Shown: positions 17,625 to 26,900 of the stretch, one piece after another
Numbering within the stretch: the stretch's first letter is position 1
Layout: every line of letters begins with the position of its first letter
The notes under the pieces: model-generated
What the model was told of the DNA's origin: nothing
Databases searched by the model: none
What the model saw: the letters and a program-made list of their open reading frames with translations, nothing else
DNA from: Desulforapulum autotrophicum HRM2
GTDB taxonomy: Bacteria; Desulfobacterota; Desulfobacteria; Desulfobacterales; Desulfobacteraceae
NCBI RefSeq assembly: GCF_000020365.1
Contig: NC_012108.1
Location: 2,232,001 to 2,296,000, forward strand
Reading direction: 5' to 3'
DNA length: 64,000 bases
Position numbers and translations under genes: made by a program

Positions 17625-19001
17625 ATGATTCCTATTATTGCCAGAAATATTTTTCGATTGCAGGAGTTGCTTCTGGGCCGTCCAAGTTTTAAAATCCTCA
17701 GTGAGCTGAATAAAACCCAGTGGTGGTCACAGGATCAGCTTGAAACACTGCGTGTTGAAAGGTTGAAAAACTTAATTGCCATTGCATATGAACATACGCC
17801 CTATTGGAAACAATTAATGGATTCAAGCCAGATTCATCCGGGTGATATAAGGTCTCTTGGGGATCTTAAACACTTTCCCCTATTGGAAAAAGACACTTTG
17901 CGTGAACGGCGGGAGGATATGGTCTGGAGGGGGGAGGGGAAACGTCTCCAGCTTGTCAGGACCAGCGGTTCCACCAATGAGGCCCTTGAGTTTTATACCT
18001 CTTCCAGCCGGGAAGCCCACATCAATGCGGCCCGCATGAGGGGCCATGAATGGGTTGGCATTCGCAGGGGTGAAAAAGAGATGTATTACTGGGGTTCTCC
18101 CGTTGAACTCAGCAAACAGGATAAACTAAAACATTTTCGAGACTGGCTGGTCAATGATGGGTTGAGCAATGGGTTTGAAGTGACCAGGGATCGGGTCAGG
18201 CAATATGTTGAGCATTGGCTCGCCTGGAAGCCCAAATGTATTTTTGGTTATCCAAGTACCTTTGTTTTAACCGTTGCCATGTGCAAGGAAATGGGGCTGG
18301 ATCTTAAAAAACTTAAAGATGCAGGACTCCATGTGATTGTGACAACCAGTGAAATGCTGTCGGATGTGGACCGGGAAATCATCAGCCAGGGATTCGGGGT
18401 GAAGGTTTATGATTCCTTTGGCTTGCGGGAGGGCGGCCTGATTGGACATGAGTGCGAACACCAGACCATGCACTGCATGGATGAGCAGGTCATACTTGAA
18501 ACCATCAATCCTGAAACCCTTGAACCCACAAAGGGAGAAGGGGAGCTTGTGGTCACCAATATTGTGGGGGCGGCCTTTCCCATTATCCGCTATCGCACGG
18601 GTGATATTGTTACCCTGTCAAATGAAAAGTGTGCCTGCGGTAGGTCTTTATCCTCAATTAAAATCAGTGGCGGACGGGCCGTTGAATTCATCGTTACCAA
18701 CCAGGGCAAATGGGTGGTGGGCTATTCATTTATCTATATTGCCAGATCAGTTAAGGGAATCGTGAAATTCCAGGTGATTCAGGAAAAAATGGGTGAAATA
18801 TGTGTTCATCTTGCTGTGGATAATAATTTTCCTGAAAACGGGATGGACCAGGTAAAAGTCCAGGTGCAGAAACGATTAAACAGTGATGACAAGATAATCG
18901 TAGAGATTGTTGATGATATCAAACCTGCACCATCCGGGAAATACAGACCGGTGATCAGTAAGGTGGCAGAAGAACTTTTTCGGAATAGATCTTTTTCATA
19001 G
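17625..19001 (+). CDS. PaaK/CapK-like adenylate-forming enzyme
   Basis: A 458-residue protein of the phenylacetate-CoA-ligase (PaaK/CapK) branch of adenylate-forming enzymes. RTSGSTNEALEFYTS (about 110-124) is the ATP loop, DSFGLREGGLIGHEC (about 263-277) the acyl-adenylate motif, IIRYRTGD (about 323) the ribose-binding motif, CACGR a short metal-type cysteine pair, and PSGKYR near the C-terminus carries the adenylation lysine. It should activate a carboxylic acid as an acyl-AMP, then possibly pass it to CoA. In polysaccharide loci such enzymes supply acyl decorations. GGGGG-rich Shine-Dalgarno and ATG 17625; 24 bp after the deacetylase. Confidence 0.88.
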   Translation: MIPIIARNIFRLQELLLGRPSFKILSELNKTQWWSQDQLETLRVERLKNLIAIAYEHTPYWKQLMDSSQIHPGDIRSLGDLKHFPLLEKDTLRERREDMVWRGEGKRLQLVRTSGSTNEALEFYTSSSREAHINAARMRGHEWVGIRRGEKEMYYWGSPVELSKQDKLKHFRDWLVNDGLSNGFEVTRDRVRQYVEHWLAWKPKCIFGYPSTFVLTVAMCKEMGLDLKKLKDAGLHVIVTTSEMLSDVDREIISQGFGVKVYDSFGLREGGLIGHECEHQTMHCMDEQVILETINPETLEPTKGEGELVVTNIVGAAFPIIRYRTGDIVTLSNEKCACGRSLSSIKISGGRAVEFIVTNQGKWVVGYSFIYIARSVKGIVKFQVIQEKMGEICVHLAVDNNFPENGMDQVKVQVQKRLNSDDKIIVEIVDDIKPAPSGKYRPVISKVAEELFRNRSFS

Positions 19002-19012
19002 CAGTTCTTTTC

Positions 19013-19801
19013 CTAACAGTTCCAGTCCAGCATACTGGCCAGTTTCTTTTCAATGGTCCTGGGGCCCACAGGTTTCCATCCACGACGGCGATATACGATG
19101 GCTTTTAAAGACTGGAGGATTGTTTTGAACTGGATTTCAACCCGGATGGGGGGATTAAACCTGAAGGGTTCCATTCTACTGATGTTTTTTATTGCACGCT
19201 GAACCCCTGCATAAATTTCAGCTTGGGCCATTTGGGGATGTTTGCTCAGGGCGCAGTTCCTGCCCAATCCTATTTTAGTGGCAATGGTTTCAATCCATGG
19301 CATGGATTTTAAGGCTTCATCGCAGCCATGGTTATCACTTGCAACAAAGATTAGAGGAACATCCATCTCTCCTGCCACGGAAGCGTCAAGTGCCATTTCT
19401 CCAACAGTTTGCCCGTTTACACGGATGTTTTTATAGGCGTCAGAGCTGTAGGTGTGGGCAAGCACCGCATCTTTTGTTCCCTCCATGGCATGGTAGCCAA
19501 TCATCAGGACACCGGTAAAGGTTTTATCAAGACCTGGGAATCTGCTTCTAAATCCTTTGCCCAGAAGAATCTGGCACCGGGGGTCCAAATCGTCGATTAG
19601 CAGATTGATTCCCTGGCCATGGCTGTCCCAAACGATTACTTGATCGGCACCTGCATCAAACAAGGCACTGGCTGCGGCATTTGTTTCAAAAGTCGCCTGC
19701 TTACGTGCAAACATAAAATCACTGGAGGCACTCAAGGCTTTTCCAGGATTTCCCACCACACAGGCTGGCCCTTCGCAGTCAACCGCTATCACAAACTTCA
19801 T
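19013..19801 (-). CDS. M55-family zinc D-aminopeptidase (DppA-like)
   Basis: A 262-residue protein. VDCEGPACV at the N-terminus gives D8 and E10, the DppA zinc ligands. WDSHGQG and IGYHAMEG supply the two histidines, and VNGQTVGEMALDA and SDNHGCDEA follow in the family order. DppA removes D-amino acids such as D-alanine from short peptides. All visible metal ligands are present. It is the only minus-strand gene in the first 20 kb, with a strong AGGAGGG site before its ATG, and converges on the PaaK-like gene with an 11-bp gap. Beside three ATP-grasp ligases it could trim amino-acyl or D-amino-acid groups, but a general recycling role is as likely. Confidence 0.85.
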   Translation of the reverse strand: MKFVIAVDCEGPACVVGNPGKALSASSDFMFARKQATFETNAAASALFDAGADQVIVWDSHGQGINLLIDDLDPRCQILLGKGFRSRFPGLDKTFTGVLMIGYHAMEGTKDAVLAHTYSSDAYKNIRVNGQTVGEMALDASVAGEMDVPLIFVASDNHGCDEALKSMPWIETIATKIGLGRNCALSKHPQMAQAEIYAGVQRAIKNISRMEPFRFNPPIRVEIQFKTILQSLKAIVYRRRGWKPVGPRTIEKKLASMLDWNC

Positions 19802-19849
19802 CAGCGCCCTCCTTTATTCATTCAATCCAAAACAAAACGGGAATCAATA

Positions 19850-20833
19850 ATGTCTAATAGAAGATTTTCAGGTGTTTGTAAATTTATTCTTATAATACTT
19901 TTATTGGTTTCAACAAATGCATTTGCCCTTGGTGCTGACGAAATTGTTGTTTTAGCCAATATGAATGCCTCTGGAAGCATGGGCATTGCGAAATATTATA
20001 TGAAAGAACGCAGCATACCAGAGGAAAATCTGATCAAACTGTGGATAACAGATAAAGAATGGTGTACCAGGGAAGCGTTTCAACAAAAGGTTGTTATACC
20101 CGTCCGTCGTTTGTTAAATGAAACCCATGGGTTTAAAAAAGTACGTTGCCTGGTAACCACCTATGGGCTTCCCCTTAAAGTCTCTCCACCGGAAATGTCC
20201 CAGGATCAAAAAAATCTGGTAAAGAGTCTTAAGGAAAAACGATATGCTTTGGGCAAAGAAGCGGAGAAAATTCCAAAGAAGGATGCTGAAAAACGTGGGA
20301 GGATACAAAAGGAGTTGAAAATACTTTCAGATCGTATTCTGGCCATATCAAAAAAAGACTATCGTTCCTCGTTTGATTCTGATGACAGATCCATCCATCA
20401 TGCAGCCAGGGGGCTTAGAGATAAAAAACAGTTGAAAGTTGTGGTGGATGACAATCAAACGCTTTTTCAGCCGGGTGATTGCCCGGATGCGGCCCTTTAT
20501 TGCGGATGGTATAGTCATCATCAGTACATCGACGCATTTAAATGGGTACCGGGAGCAGTGGGATACCATATTGCCAGTTCTGAATGCAGTACCCTGAAAA
20601 ATGAAAAGAGCCAGGTATGGTGCAAAAAAATGATTGACAACGGTGTTGCTGCCACATTGGGACCAGTGGGAGAGCCTTATTTACAATCTTTTCCTGTTCC
20701 GGAGATGTTTTTTGGTCTGTTGGCTGAAGGGCACCTTTCCCTGGTGGAGTGTTATACCTTGTCATTGCCATATTTATCCTGGCAGATGGTGTTGATTGGT
20801 GATCCCCTTTACACGCCTTTTAAGGTTCAATGA
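19850..20833 (+). CDS. Exported TIGR03790-family protein
   Basis: ATG 19850 gives a 327-residue product with a clear signal peptide (KFILIILLLVSTNAFALG). The frame is open further upstream, but that would overlap the divergent aminopeptidase. The mature part contains EIVVLANMNASGSMGIAKYYMKERSIPEENL and LVTTYGLPLKV, the pattern of the TIGR03790 family of unknown function, here with an inserted charged coiled segment around residues 130-165 (KSLKEKRYALGKEAEK). The C-terminal part (NGVAATLGPVGEPYL) resembles the same family. A periplasmic or surface location is expected; function is unknown. It ends just before a long inverted repeat. Confidence 0.75.
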   Translation: MSNRRFSGVCKFILIILLLVSTNAFALGADEIVVLANMNASGSMGIAKYYMKERSIPEENLIKLWITDKEWCTREAFQQKVVIPVRRLLNETHGFKKVRCLVTTYGLPLKVSPPEMSQDQKNLVKSLKEKRYALGKEAEKIPKKDAEKRGRIQKELKILSDRILAISKKDYRSSFDSDDRSIHHAARGLRDKKQLKVVVDDNQTLFQPGDCPDAALYCGWYSHHQYIDAFKWVPGAVGYHIASSECSTLKNEKSQVWCKKMIDNGVAATLGPVGEPYLQSFPVPEMFFGLLAEGHLSLVECYTLSLPYLSWQMVLIGDPLYTPFKVQ

Positions 20834-20837
20834 GCCT

Positions 20838-21002
20838 TAGGACCGCAAATTTTATAAAGTGAACGAAATTCCTTGCTCTTTGGCCCATCTACCTCGTTGC
20901 ACCAAAGGCCCAATAGGTCAGCTATTGCACCTTTGATGCGCCTTGTATATGAGCCAAAGTCCTGCGCAATTTCGGGTCACTTTATTTCATCTGCGGTCCT
21001 TA
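20838..21002. repeat. Long hairpin repeat between convergent genes (type A)
   Basis: About 165 bp with imperfect terminal inverted repeats of ~33 bp: AGGACCGCAAATTTTATAAA at the left, and on the reverse strand AGGACCGCAGATGAAATAAA at the right, both followed by an AGTGA and CGAAATT match. The centre has CATCTACCTCGTTGCACC and GCGCCTTGTATATGAGCC, which pair partly and resemble the centre of the repeat at 53839-54021. It fills the gap between two convergent genes and supplies or abuts both stop codons, so it may also act as a two-way terminator. Confidence 0.7.
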
Positions 21003-21428
21003 GCGAGATGAGGAGATAAACTTTTCAGCAGCAGTTGCAAGCAGTTCTGACCTTTTTAATCCGTGTTTTCCTCTGTATTCGTCTATATCTTTTAATAGAG
21101 ACTCGGGAAACATCACATTAAATCTCTTTTTAGGTTTATTGGCTTTTTGAATTTTTGGTTTTGGAATTGGTTTTCCGTGTTTTTTTGCTGTTTCAATCCA
21201 TAGTCGTTTTGCAGTTTCAACTTCCCACAAAGCTTCTTCCGGGGTTTTTCCAAATGCGGAGCATCCTTTGAGTTCTTCGATCTCAGCAATATAATCTCCG
21301 TCTCCTTCGGGATCGGGAAAAATTTTTACAGTGTATCCCATAACATGGCCCTGGGAGAGCAAATTATCGAAATTACCAAAAATGGTATTTCCGATAATTT
21401 CGGATATGCGGTTTTGGCTCACACCCAT
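21000..21428 (-). CDS. Orphan HicB-like antitoxin
   Basis: A 142-residue protein whose residues 30-142 form a typical HicB-type protein: GYTVKIFPDPEGDGDYIAEI, then ELKGCSAFGKTPEEALWEVE (partial RNase-H-like fold) and a C-terminal ribbon-helix-helix segment (KKRFNVMFPESLLKDIDEYR, then LKRSELLATAAEKFI). ATG at 21341-21339 would give this 113-residue form. The extra 29 residues start MGVSQNRISEIIG, which looks like the recognition helix of an XRE-type regulator, so they may be a remnant of another gene fused in frame. No HicA toxin is adjacent; the next gene downstream on this strand is more than 1 kb away. Confidence 0.72.
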   Translation of the reverse strand: MGVSQNRISEIIGNTIFGNFDNLLSQGHVMGYTVKIFPDPEGDGDYIAEIEELKGCSAFGKTPEEALWEVETAKRLWIETAKKHGKPIPKPKIQKANKPKKRFNVMFPESLLKDIDEYRGKHGLKRSELLATAAEKFISSSR

Positions 21429-21443
21429 TACGTACTTTCATAT

Positions 21444-21507
21444 GGGGTCAGGCTTGCATTATTGCACTTTTGTTCGGCTTAGAAAGGGGGCAAGATATTG
21501 TCAAAAA
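21444..21507 (-). repeat. Truncated, inverted second copy of the short inverted-repeat element
   Basis: GGGGTCAGGCTTGCATTATT followed by GCACTTTTGTTCGGCTTAGA and AAG..GG.CAAGATATTGTC matches the reverse complement of 5969-6055 over ~62 bp with about five mismatches. The outer ~25 bp of the far arm is missing. It lies between the HicB-like gene and the VanZ operon. Confidence 0.75.
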
Positions 21508-21604
21508 AACCTACATTTCAAGCACTGGCACTTGATCACTCCTTTTCATTTTTTAAATGTGGATTACGCCTTTTGATGTCCAATAATTTTTTTTGTGAGT
21601 AGAA

Positions 21605-22879
21605 ATGCACCTGAAACTTCTATCGACTGTTGGACTCTCCTATGCTGTGTTGCTGGTCTATGCCAGCCTGATGCCCTTTGATTTTTCATTTGATGCGGAA
21701 AAATTTACTACCTATTTGGGATCTTTCTTGAACCATTGGCCCTTGAATCCTGATGCACGTATCAGCGGGTCAGATATTGTCAGTAACCTTGCTCTGTACG
21801 TCCCATTGGGGTGGATAATTGCTGTTCGATTAAGACTTGATAACAGGGGGATGTTATTGTCCATGATAACATCCGGCATGGTCTGTTCAATCATCAGCCT
21901 TGGTGTTGAACTTTCACAAACCTTTATTGTCTCTAGAATTTCAAGTGCTTCTGATTTATGTCTGAATACCATTAGCGGCGGCGTTGGTTCTGCCATGGGT
22001 GTGCTTTACGGTAAGGCATTATGGATCAGTGGAATTCGGTGGCTCAGGCAAAGTTGGGAATCCAGACCTGTTATTATTGCAGTCTTGATATTTGCAGGGC
22101 TTCTCATGGCAGATGCGTTTTCGCCATATTTGCCCACACTGTTGCTTAAACAGGTCTGGCAAAGTTTTGGAGATTCGCATTTTGATGTTGTTCAAGGATT
22201 TTTAATCCATCCATGGCATTGGTGGCTGGTTCAGCGATTTTTTGTATATTTGTTTTTGACACTACTTTTTGCCGGTTGCATAAAACACAAAAATGAGTTT
22301 AAAACGTTTTTATACGCAGCTTTTTTTGTGGCATTGTTTTCCCTTTTTCTGGAGATGGGTAAATGGTTTATCGTATCCAGATCATTTAATATTGCAAACC
22401 CCATGACCAGCTGGGCTGGTTGTCTTGCAGCAGTTTTGACTGGCTGGGCTTTCGAAGAAAGAATGTCTGTCAGAAAAAAAATGGATATTGCTATCTGTTT
22501 TTTATTTTTGTATCTGTTTTACCTTGCCTGGTTTCCATTTGATTTTGCCTGGAATCAGGATCGGATTCAGAATGTATTTTCGTCCCCCATAAAGTTATTA
22601 CCCCTGTACGATTATGCCATGGGGGCAACGCTTAACCACGCAAGGCTTTTTATGCAGAGCCTTTTTTTGTTGGGAATACTGGTATATGTTTTAAGAGTAC
22701 GATACAGGTGGTTTGAGAATCCAAAAACTGGGATATGGTTTGCCGCAATTTTCTGTGCTACCCTTGGTCTCCTACAGGAAGGTGGGCAGCTTTTTCTGTC
22801 GTCACGCACACCATCGGCCACGGATATTTATTGTTTTGCATTGGGAGGAAGTATGGGCGCATGGATCAAACGTCCATAG
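21605..22879 (+). CDS. VanZ-family membrane protein with a triplicated signature
   Basis: A 424-residue protein with about ten membrane helices. VanZ domains are small membrane modules found with teicoplanin resistance, glycan and exosortase loci; their chemistry is unknown. The signature (E..Q.F...R..S..D...N..GG..G) appears as ELSQTFIVSRISSASDLCLN near residue 105 and EGGQLFLSSRTPSATDIYCF near 392. A weaker third copy, EMGKWFIVSRSFNIANPMTS, lies near 260. The protein is thus an internal duplication or triplication. It is the first gene of a tight six-gene + strand cluster (10-bp gap to capA-like). ATG 21605 is the only sensible start. Confidence 0.85.
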   Translation: MHLKLLSTVGLSYAVLLVYASLMPFDFSFDAEKFTTYLGSFLNHWPLNPDARISGSDIVSNLALYVPLGWIIAVRLRLDNRGMLLSMITSGMVCSIISLGVELSQTFIVSRISSASDLCLNTISGGVGSAMGVLYGKALWISGIRWLRQSWESRPVIIAVLIFAGLLMADAFSPYLPTLLLKQVWQSFGDSHFDVVQGFLIHPWHWWLVQRFFVYLFLTLLFAGCIKHKNEFKTFLYAAFFVALFSLFLEMGKWFIVSRSFNIANPMTSWAGCLAAVLTGWAFEERMSVRKKMDIAICFLFLYLFYLAWFPFDFAWNQDRIQNVFSSPIKLLPLYDYAMGATLNHARLFMQSLFLLGILVYVLRVRYRWFENPKTGIWFAAIFCATLGLLQEGGQLFLSSRTPSATDIYCFALGGSMGAWIKRP

Positions 22880-22888
22880 AAATTTAAT

Positions 22889-23977
22889 ATGAACAATCAA
22901 AATACCAAAAAAATTCGATTTGCAGCGGTCGGGGACCTTTTGCTGACTGCGCGGTCAAGTGATCGTCCCGGTCGCGGGATTGAAGCACTCGCCCCTGAAA
23001 TTGTCAGTTTGTTCAAATCCTGTGATGTGGTTTTTGCCAATCTTGAATGTACGCTTCCTGGTAAAAAGATGATTCCTACTGAACCGCGTGTTCTTTCCAC
23101 CGAGCATCAGGTGAGATCGCTTCAGGATTCCGGCATCGATATCGTGTCACTTGGTAACAATCATACCTTTGACTGTTTTGATGAAGGATTTCTTAAGCTC
23201 AGCGCTATGCTTACAGAAATGGGAATTAAATGGTGCGGGGCAGGACTGAACCTGGAGGAAGCCCTGAATGTTCCTATTATAGAAGTCAATGGTTTGAAAA
23301 TTGCCTTTCTTTGCGTGGTGGATCGTTCAACTGGGCCTTCCAGCTTTGCTACAGAAGATGCAAGTGGCGTTGCCCCCCTTAAAACAGATGCCATTTGCAG
23401 AATGATTGAAGCGTTGAAATTGACAGTTGACCATATTATTGTTTCACCCCACTGGGGCATGGAGAGATTTCGGATTCCTTCGTTGCTACAGATTGAACAG
23501 GCGCATACTTTTGTCAATGCCGGAGCATCCATGGTTCTGGGGCATCACCCCCATGTGCTTCAAGGTATGGAATTTTACCATGGCGTACCAGTTGTGTATT
23601 CCCTGGGTAATTTTATTGCAAGTCACGTGTACTGGGAAAATGGAGAGTATCTGACCTGGAACAAGTTTGAGCGTACAGGATGCATCCTTTTGGCTGAACT
23701 GGATTCTACTTCTGTTTTTAATGTGGAACAGATACCGGTGATTGATGACGGCAACCTGGTTTCAATCGAGAAAACCCGCTGGGGTAGAAATTGTACTAAT
23801 AAGGTGAATCGTCTTCTTGAAAAAGGCGTTACACAAAAAAAATACAAAAGAGAAGCTTTTTTTGTGGGAACGATTAAGCCGATTCTCTCTCGATTAAAAT
23901 GGGCAAAGCTGAAACAGACACGTCCAAAGGACTTCAAGAAGTTGTTTCATCTCATTTCCAAGGGGGTGAATCAATGA
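22889..23977 (+). CDS. CapA-family (poly-gamma-glutamate type) metallophosphoesterase
   Basis: A 362-residue protein of the CapA/PgsA-like calcineurin-type fold. The metal motifs are all present in order: AAVGDLLL (D near 12), NLECTLPG (N/E near 52), SLGNNHTFD (N-N-H near 90), SPHWGMERF (H near 188) and LGHHPHVLQG (H near 217), then VYSLGNF. There is no signal peptide or anchor of the usual CapA kind, so it is probably cytoplasmic or peripheral. In Bacillus, CapA takes part in poly-gamma-glutamate export; the substrate here is unknown. Its stop overlaps the start of the beta-helix gene (ATGA), so the two are translationally coupled. Confidence 0.87.
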   Translation: MNNQNTKKIRFAAVGDLLLTARSSDRPGRGIEALAPEIVSLFKSCDVVFANLECTLPGKKMIPTEPRVLSTEHQVRSLQDSGIDIVSLGNNHTFDCFDEGFLKLSAMLTEMGIKWCGAGLNLEEALNVPIIEVNGLKIAFLCVVDRSTGPSSFATEDASGVAPLKTDAICRMIEALKLTVDHIIVSPHWGMERFRIPSLLQIEQAHTFVNAGASMVLGHHPHVLQGMEFYHGVPVVYSLGNFIASHVYWENGEYLTWNKFERTGCILLAELDSTSVFNVEQIPVIDDGNLVSIEKTRWGRNCTNKVNRLLEKGVTQKKYKREAFFVGTIKPILSRLKWAKLKQTRPKDFKKLFHLISKGVNQ

Positions 23978-26900
23978 ATAGAGGCTTTAGGATGTTTTTT
24001 TCAAGAAACCCTTTGTTGCTGCTATTGGAATTGGTGATTCTCTTTTTTGTCTCTGGGTACGCTATTGCCGGAAATAACATTTTTTATATCGATGCTGATG
24101 GCGATGGGTATGGTGTTGGAACGGAATACGTTTTAGGGCCTGATGCAGATGATAATGATCCGGCAATCAATACACCGGACTCTGTGCTTAAAGGTTACCC
24201 GTCTTTAACAAATTTTTTAAAAAGTAAAGGATATGGTTCCAAGCGCATCATTTATATCTCTTCCAGAGGAAACGATGACACGGGTTTGATTGATGATATT
24301 CAAAAGCCTTTTTTTTCATGGGCTAAAGTTCGCAGCCAAATTAAACCGGGTGATACAATTATTTACCGGGGTGGAATCTATCGAGAACAGATCAGCCTGA
24401 AGAATATGAATGGAACGAAAGATGAACCTGTTACATTCATGGCTTATCCGGGAGAAGCGGTTTGGTTTGAGGATTGTGGGGGTTCTGGCAATTCTGCAGC
24501 CATATCAATAAAAGGCGGATCTCATATTAACATCCAGGGCATTATTTTTGATAATCCATCAAATTTTGGAAACGGAAATGGTGTCTATCTGAATGGAACC
24601 ACCCAATATGACTGGACCCGGGTGCATGATATCAAGATAAAGAACATAGAGGTTAAAAATACAAAAAGTGGCGTGCGGGCCATGGTTAATATTCATAACC
24701 TGGTTGTTGAAGACAGCGTAATTCATGATACAAGTTCCCATAATATATATTTGGGAACAAGTGACGATAGTTTGCCCAATGGTGATATTTTAATTAAAAA
24801 CAATTTGCTGTATCGTGGAGCCAGGGTTTATAATGGCCGTTTTTGTATCCAGCATAATGGTATTGTTGATCGACTGATAATTGAAAATAATATCTGCCAT
24901 TCAAATCAAACTGGGGGCGGGATTTCCCTTGAAAATGGTGCTTCAAATTCCATCGTACGCAACAATTTGATTTTTAATAATTCCAAGATGGGAATCCAGT
25001 TATACGGCTATAATGCCAAATGGGGGGGGGCTTTTTCTAATAACCATATATTCAATAACACCATCTGGGTGGGAAATTACAGCCCAACAGGCGTTGAAGA
25101 GCCAAAGGATCATGCCGGAATTCTTTTAAAGGACAGCTCTGGCAGATTCAATATATTGGGCACGATAATTAAAAACAATATCATTTCTACTCAGTTTGGC
25201 TACCCTGTTCACATCTTCCAAGAAAATTTTATCGCGACAACGCTCATGGAGAAAAATATATTTTACCGCCAGAAAGGCAGAGAAGTTGTTCATGTGGGTG
25301 AAAATGCATATAAACTGGAAAGAATAGAAAAAGAAAGACCTCTGGTTCGAGATAATTTATTTGCTGACCCCAAATTTAAAAATGTTTCTATTCAATATTA
25401 CAAAGAACCCCGGCTGTTTGACTTTGATATTTTAAATAATTCTCCGGCAATAGATTTTGGGTTAAATGTAAAATTAGAAAAAGATATTTCAGGTCACTCC
25501 CGTATCCCTGAAAAAAATGATTCTGGGTGTTATGAGTTTACGGCCGATAATTCTTCTCCTGTTTTTAAAGAAAATAAGGCATGTATCGTTTATGTAGATG
25601 AAAATAATCAAATGGATTTGGCTGCCACGGATAAGGACGGTGATAAGCTTTCTTTTAAATGCCGCAACCTTCCAGGAAATGCTCAAATGACGGGTTCACT
25701 TTTTCAGTGGAAACCTGACTTGAGCCAGAAAGGTGATACAAGGCTTTTGTTTAATGTGTCGGATGGTTCGTCTGAGGATCGAATTCTCGTCATGTGTCAT
25801 GTCGTGGAAAGAAATGATGAAAGGTCTGATAAAACGTCCAAGAATACGGATGTTGAGCCTTTAGCTGAAAGAAAAGTTAAGGTTGTATCTAATATTAAAG
25901 ACCTTAGAGATGCTGTTCGTGATTTAAAAGCAGGCGATGAACTTCTCATCGAGCCCGGCATATATAACGGCGGGTTTCGGGCCTGGGGGCTCCAGGGAAC
26001 AAAAAGAAACCCCATTGTTATTGCAGGTAAGGATCCTGATGATCTGCCGGTATTCAGTGGCAGAGGAGAAGCCGTCAAACTTAGCAATGTGGCCTATCTA
26101 AAATTGAAAAATTTACGCATCAGCGATTTCACTGGCAATGGAATCAATATGGATGACGGTGGTAATCTTGAGGAACCATCCAACAACATTATAATCGAAA
26201 ATATTTCCATCAAAGAAATTGGTCCAAAGGGAAATTATGATGCCATAAAAATGTCCGGTGTGGATGACTTTATCGTCAGAGATTGCCATATTGAAGGGTG
26301 GGGGGGATCTGGTATTGATCTGGTTGGGTGCCACCAGGGTATTATCCAGGCTTGCCAATTCCTGGGAACCCCAGGATACCGAACCAAGAATGCAATTCAG
26401 ATCAAGGGGGGCTCACATAACATACTTGTTCAGGAAACTGTTTTTATAAACTGCGGTGAACGGGTGATTAATATTGGTGGCAGCACGGGAACAGCCTATT
26501 TTAGACCACAGCTGGTTGATTATGAGGCAAAAAATGTGATAATTGCCGGGAACCGGTTTATTGGTGGAAGCGCACAGGTGGCTTGGGTGACAAGTCAGGA
26601 CACCCATGTTCATCATAATATTTTTTATCTTCCTGAAAAATATGTCGGCCGGATTCTTCAGGAGACAAAAAATAAGCTTTTCAAGCCCAGCCAGAAAGGT
26701 CATTTTGAGGCAAATCTTGTTGTTACTGATGAGCGCATAAGAACCTTTTTTAATGTGGGACCTCGCACAGCACCGAAAAGTTTTGTTTTTTCACGCAATG
26801 CCTGGTATCGGTTCAACTCCCAGGACAAACCCAAATTGCCCACCCGGGAAATTGAGGGAATTTATGGGGTTTATCCCGATCTGAAGGATTTTGGAACGGC

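Noticed and set aside
19619-19849. 77-codon N-terminal extension of the TIGR03790-like gene
   Set aside because: It would overlap the aminopeptidase gene on the other strand and put the signal peptide in the middle of the protein; ATG 19850 is better.
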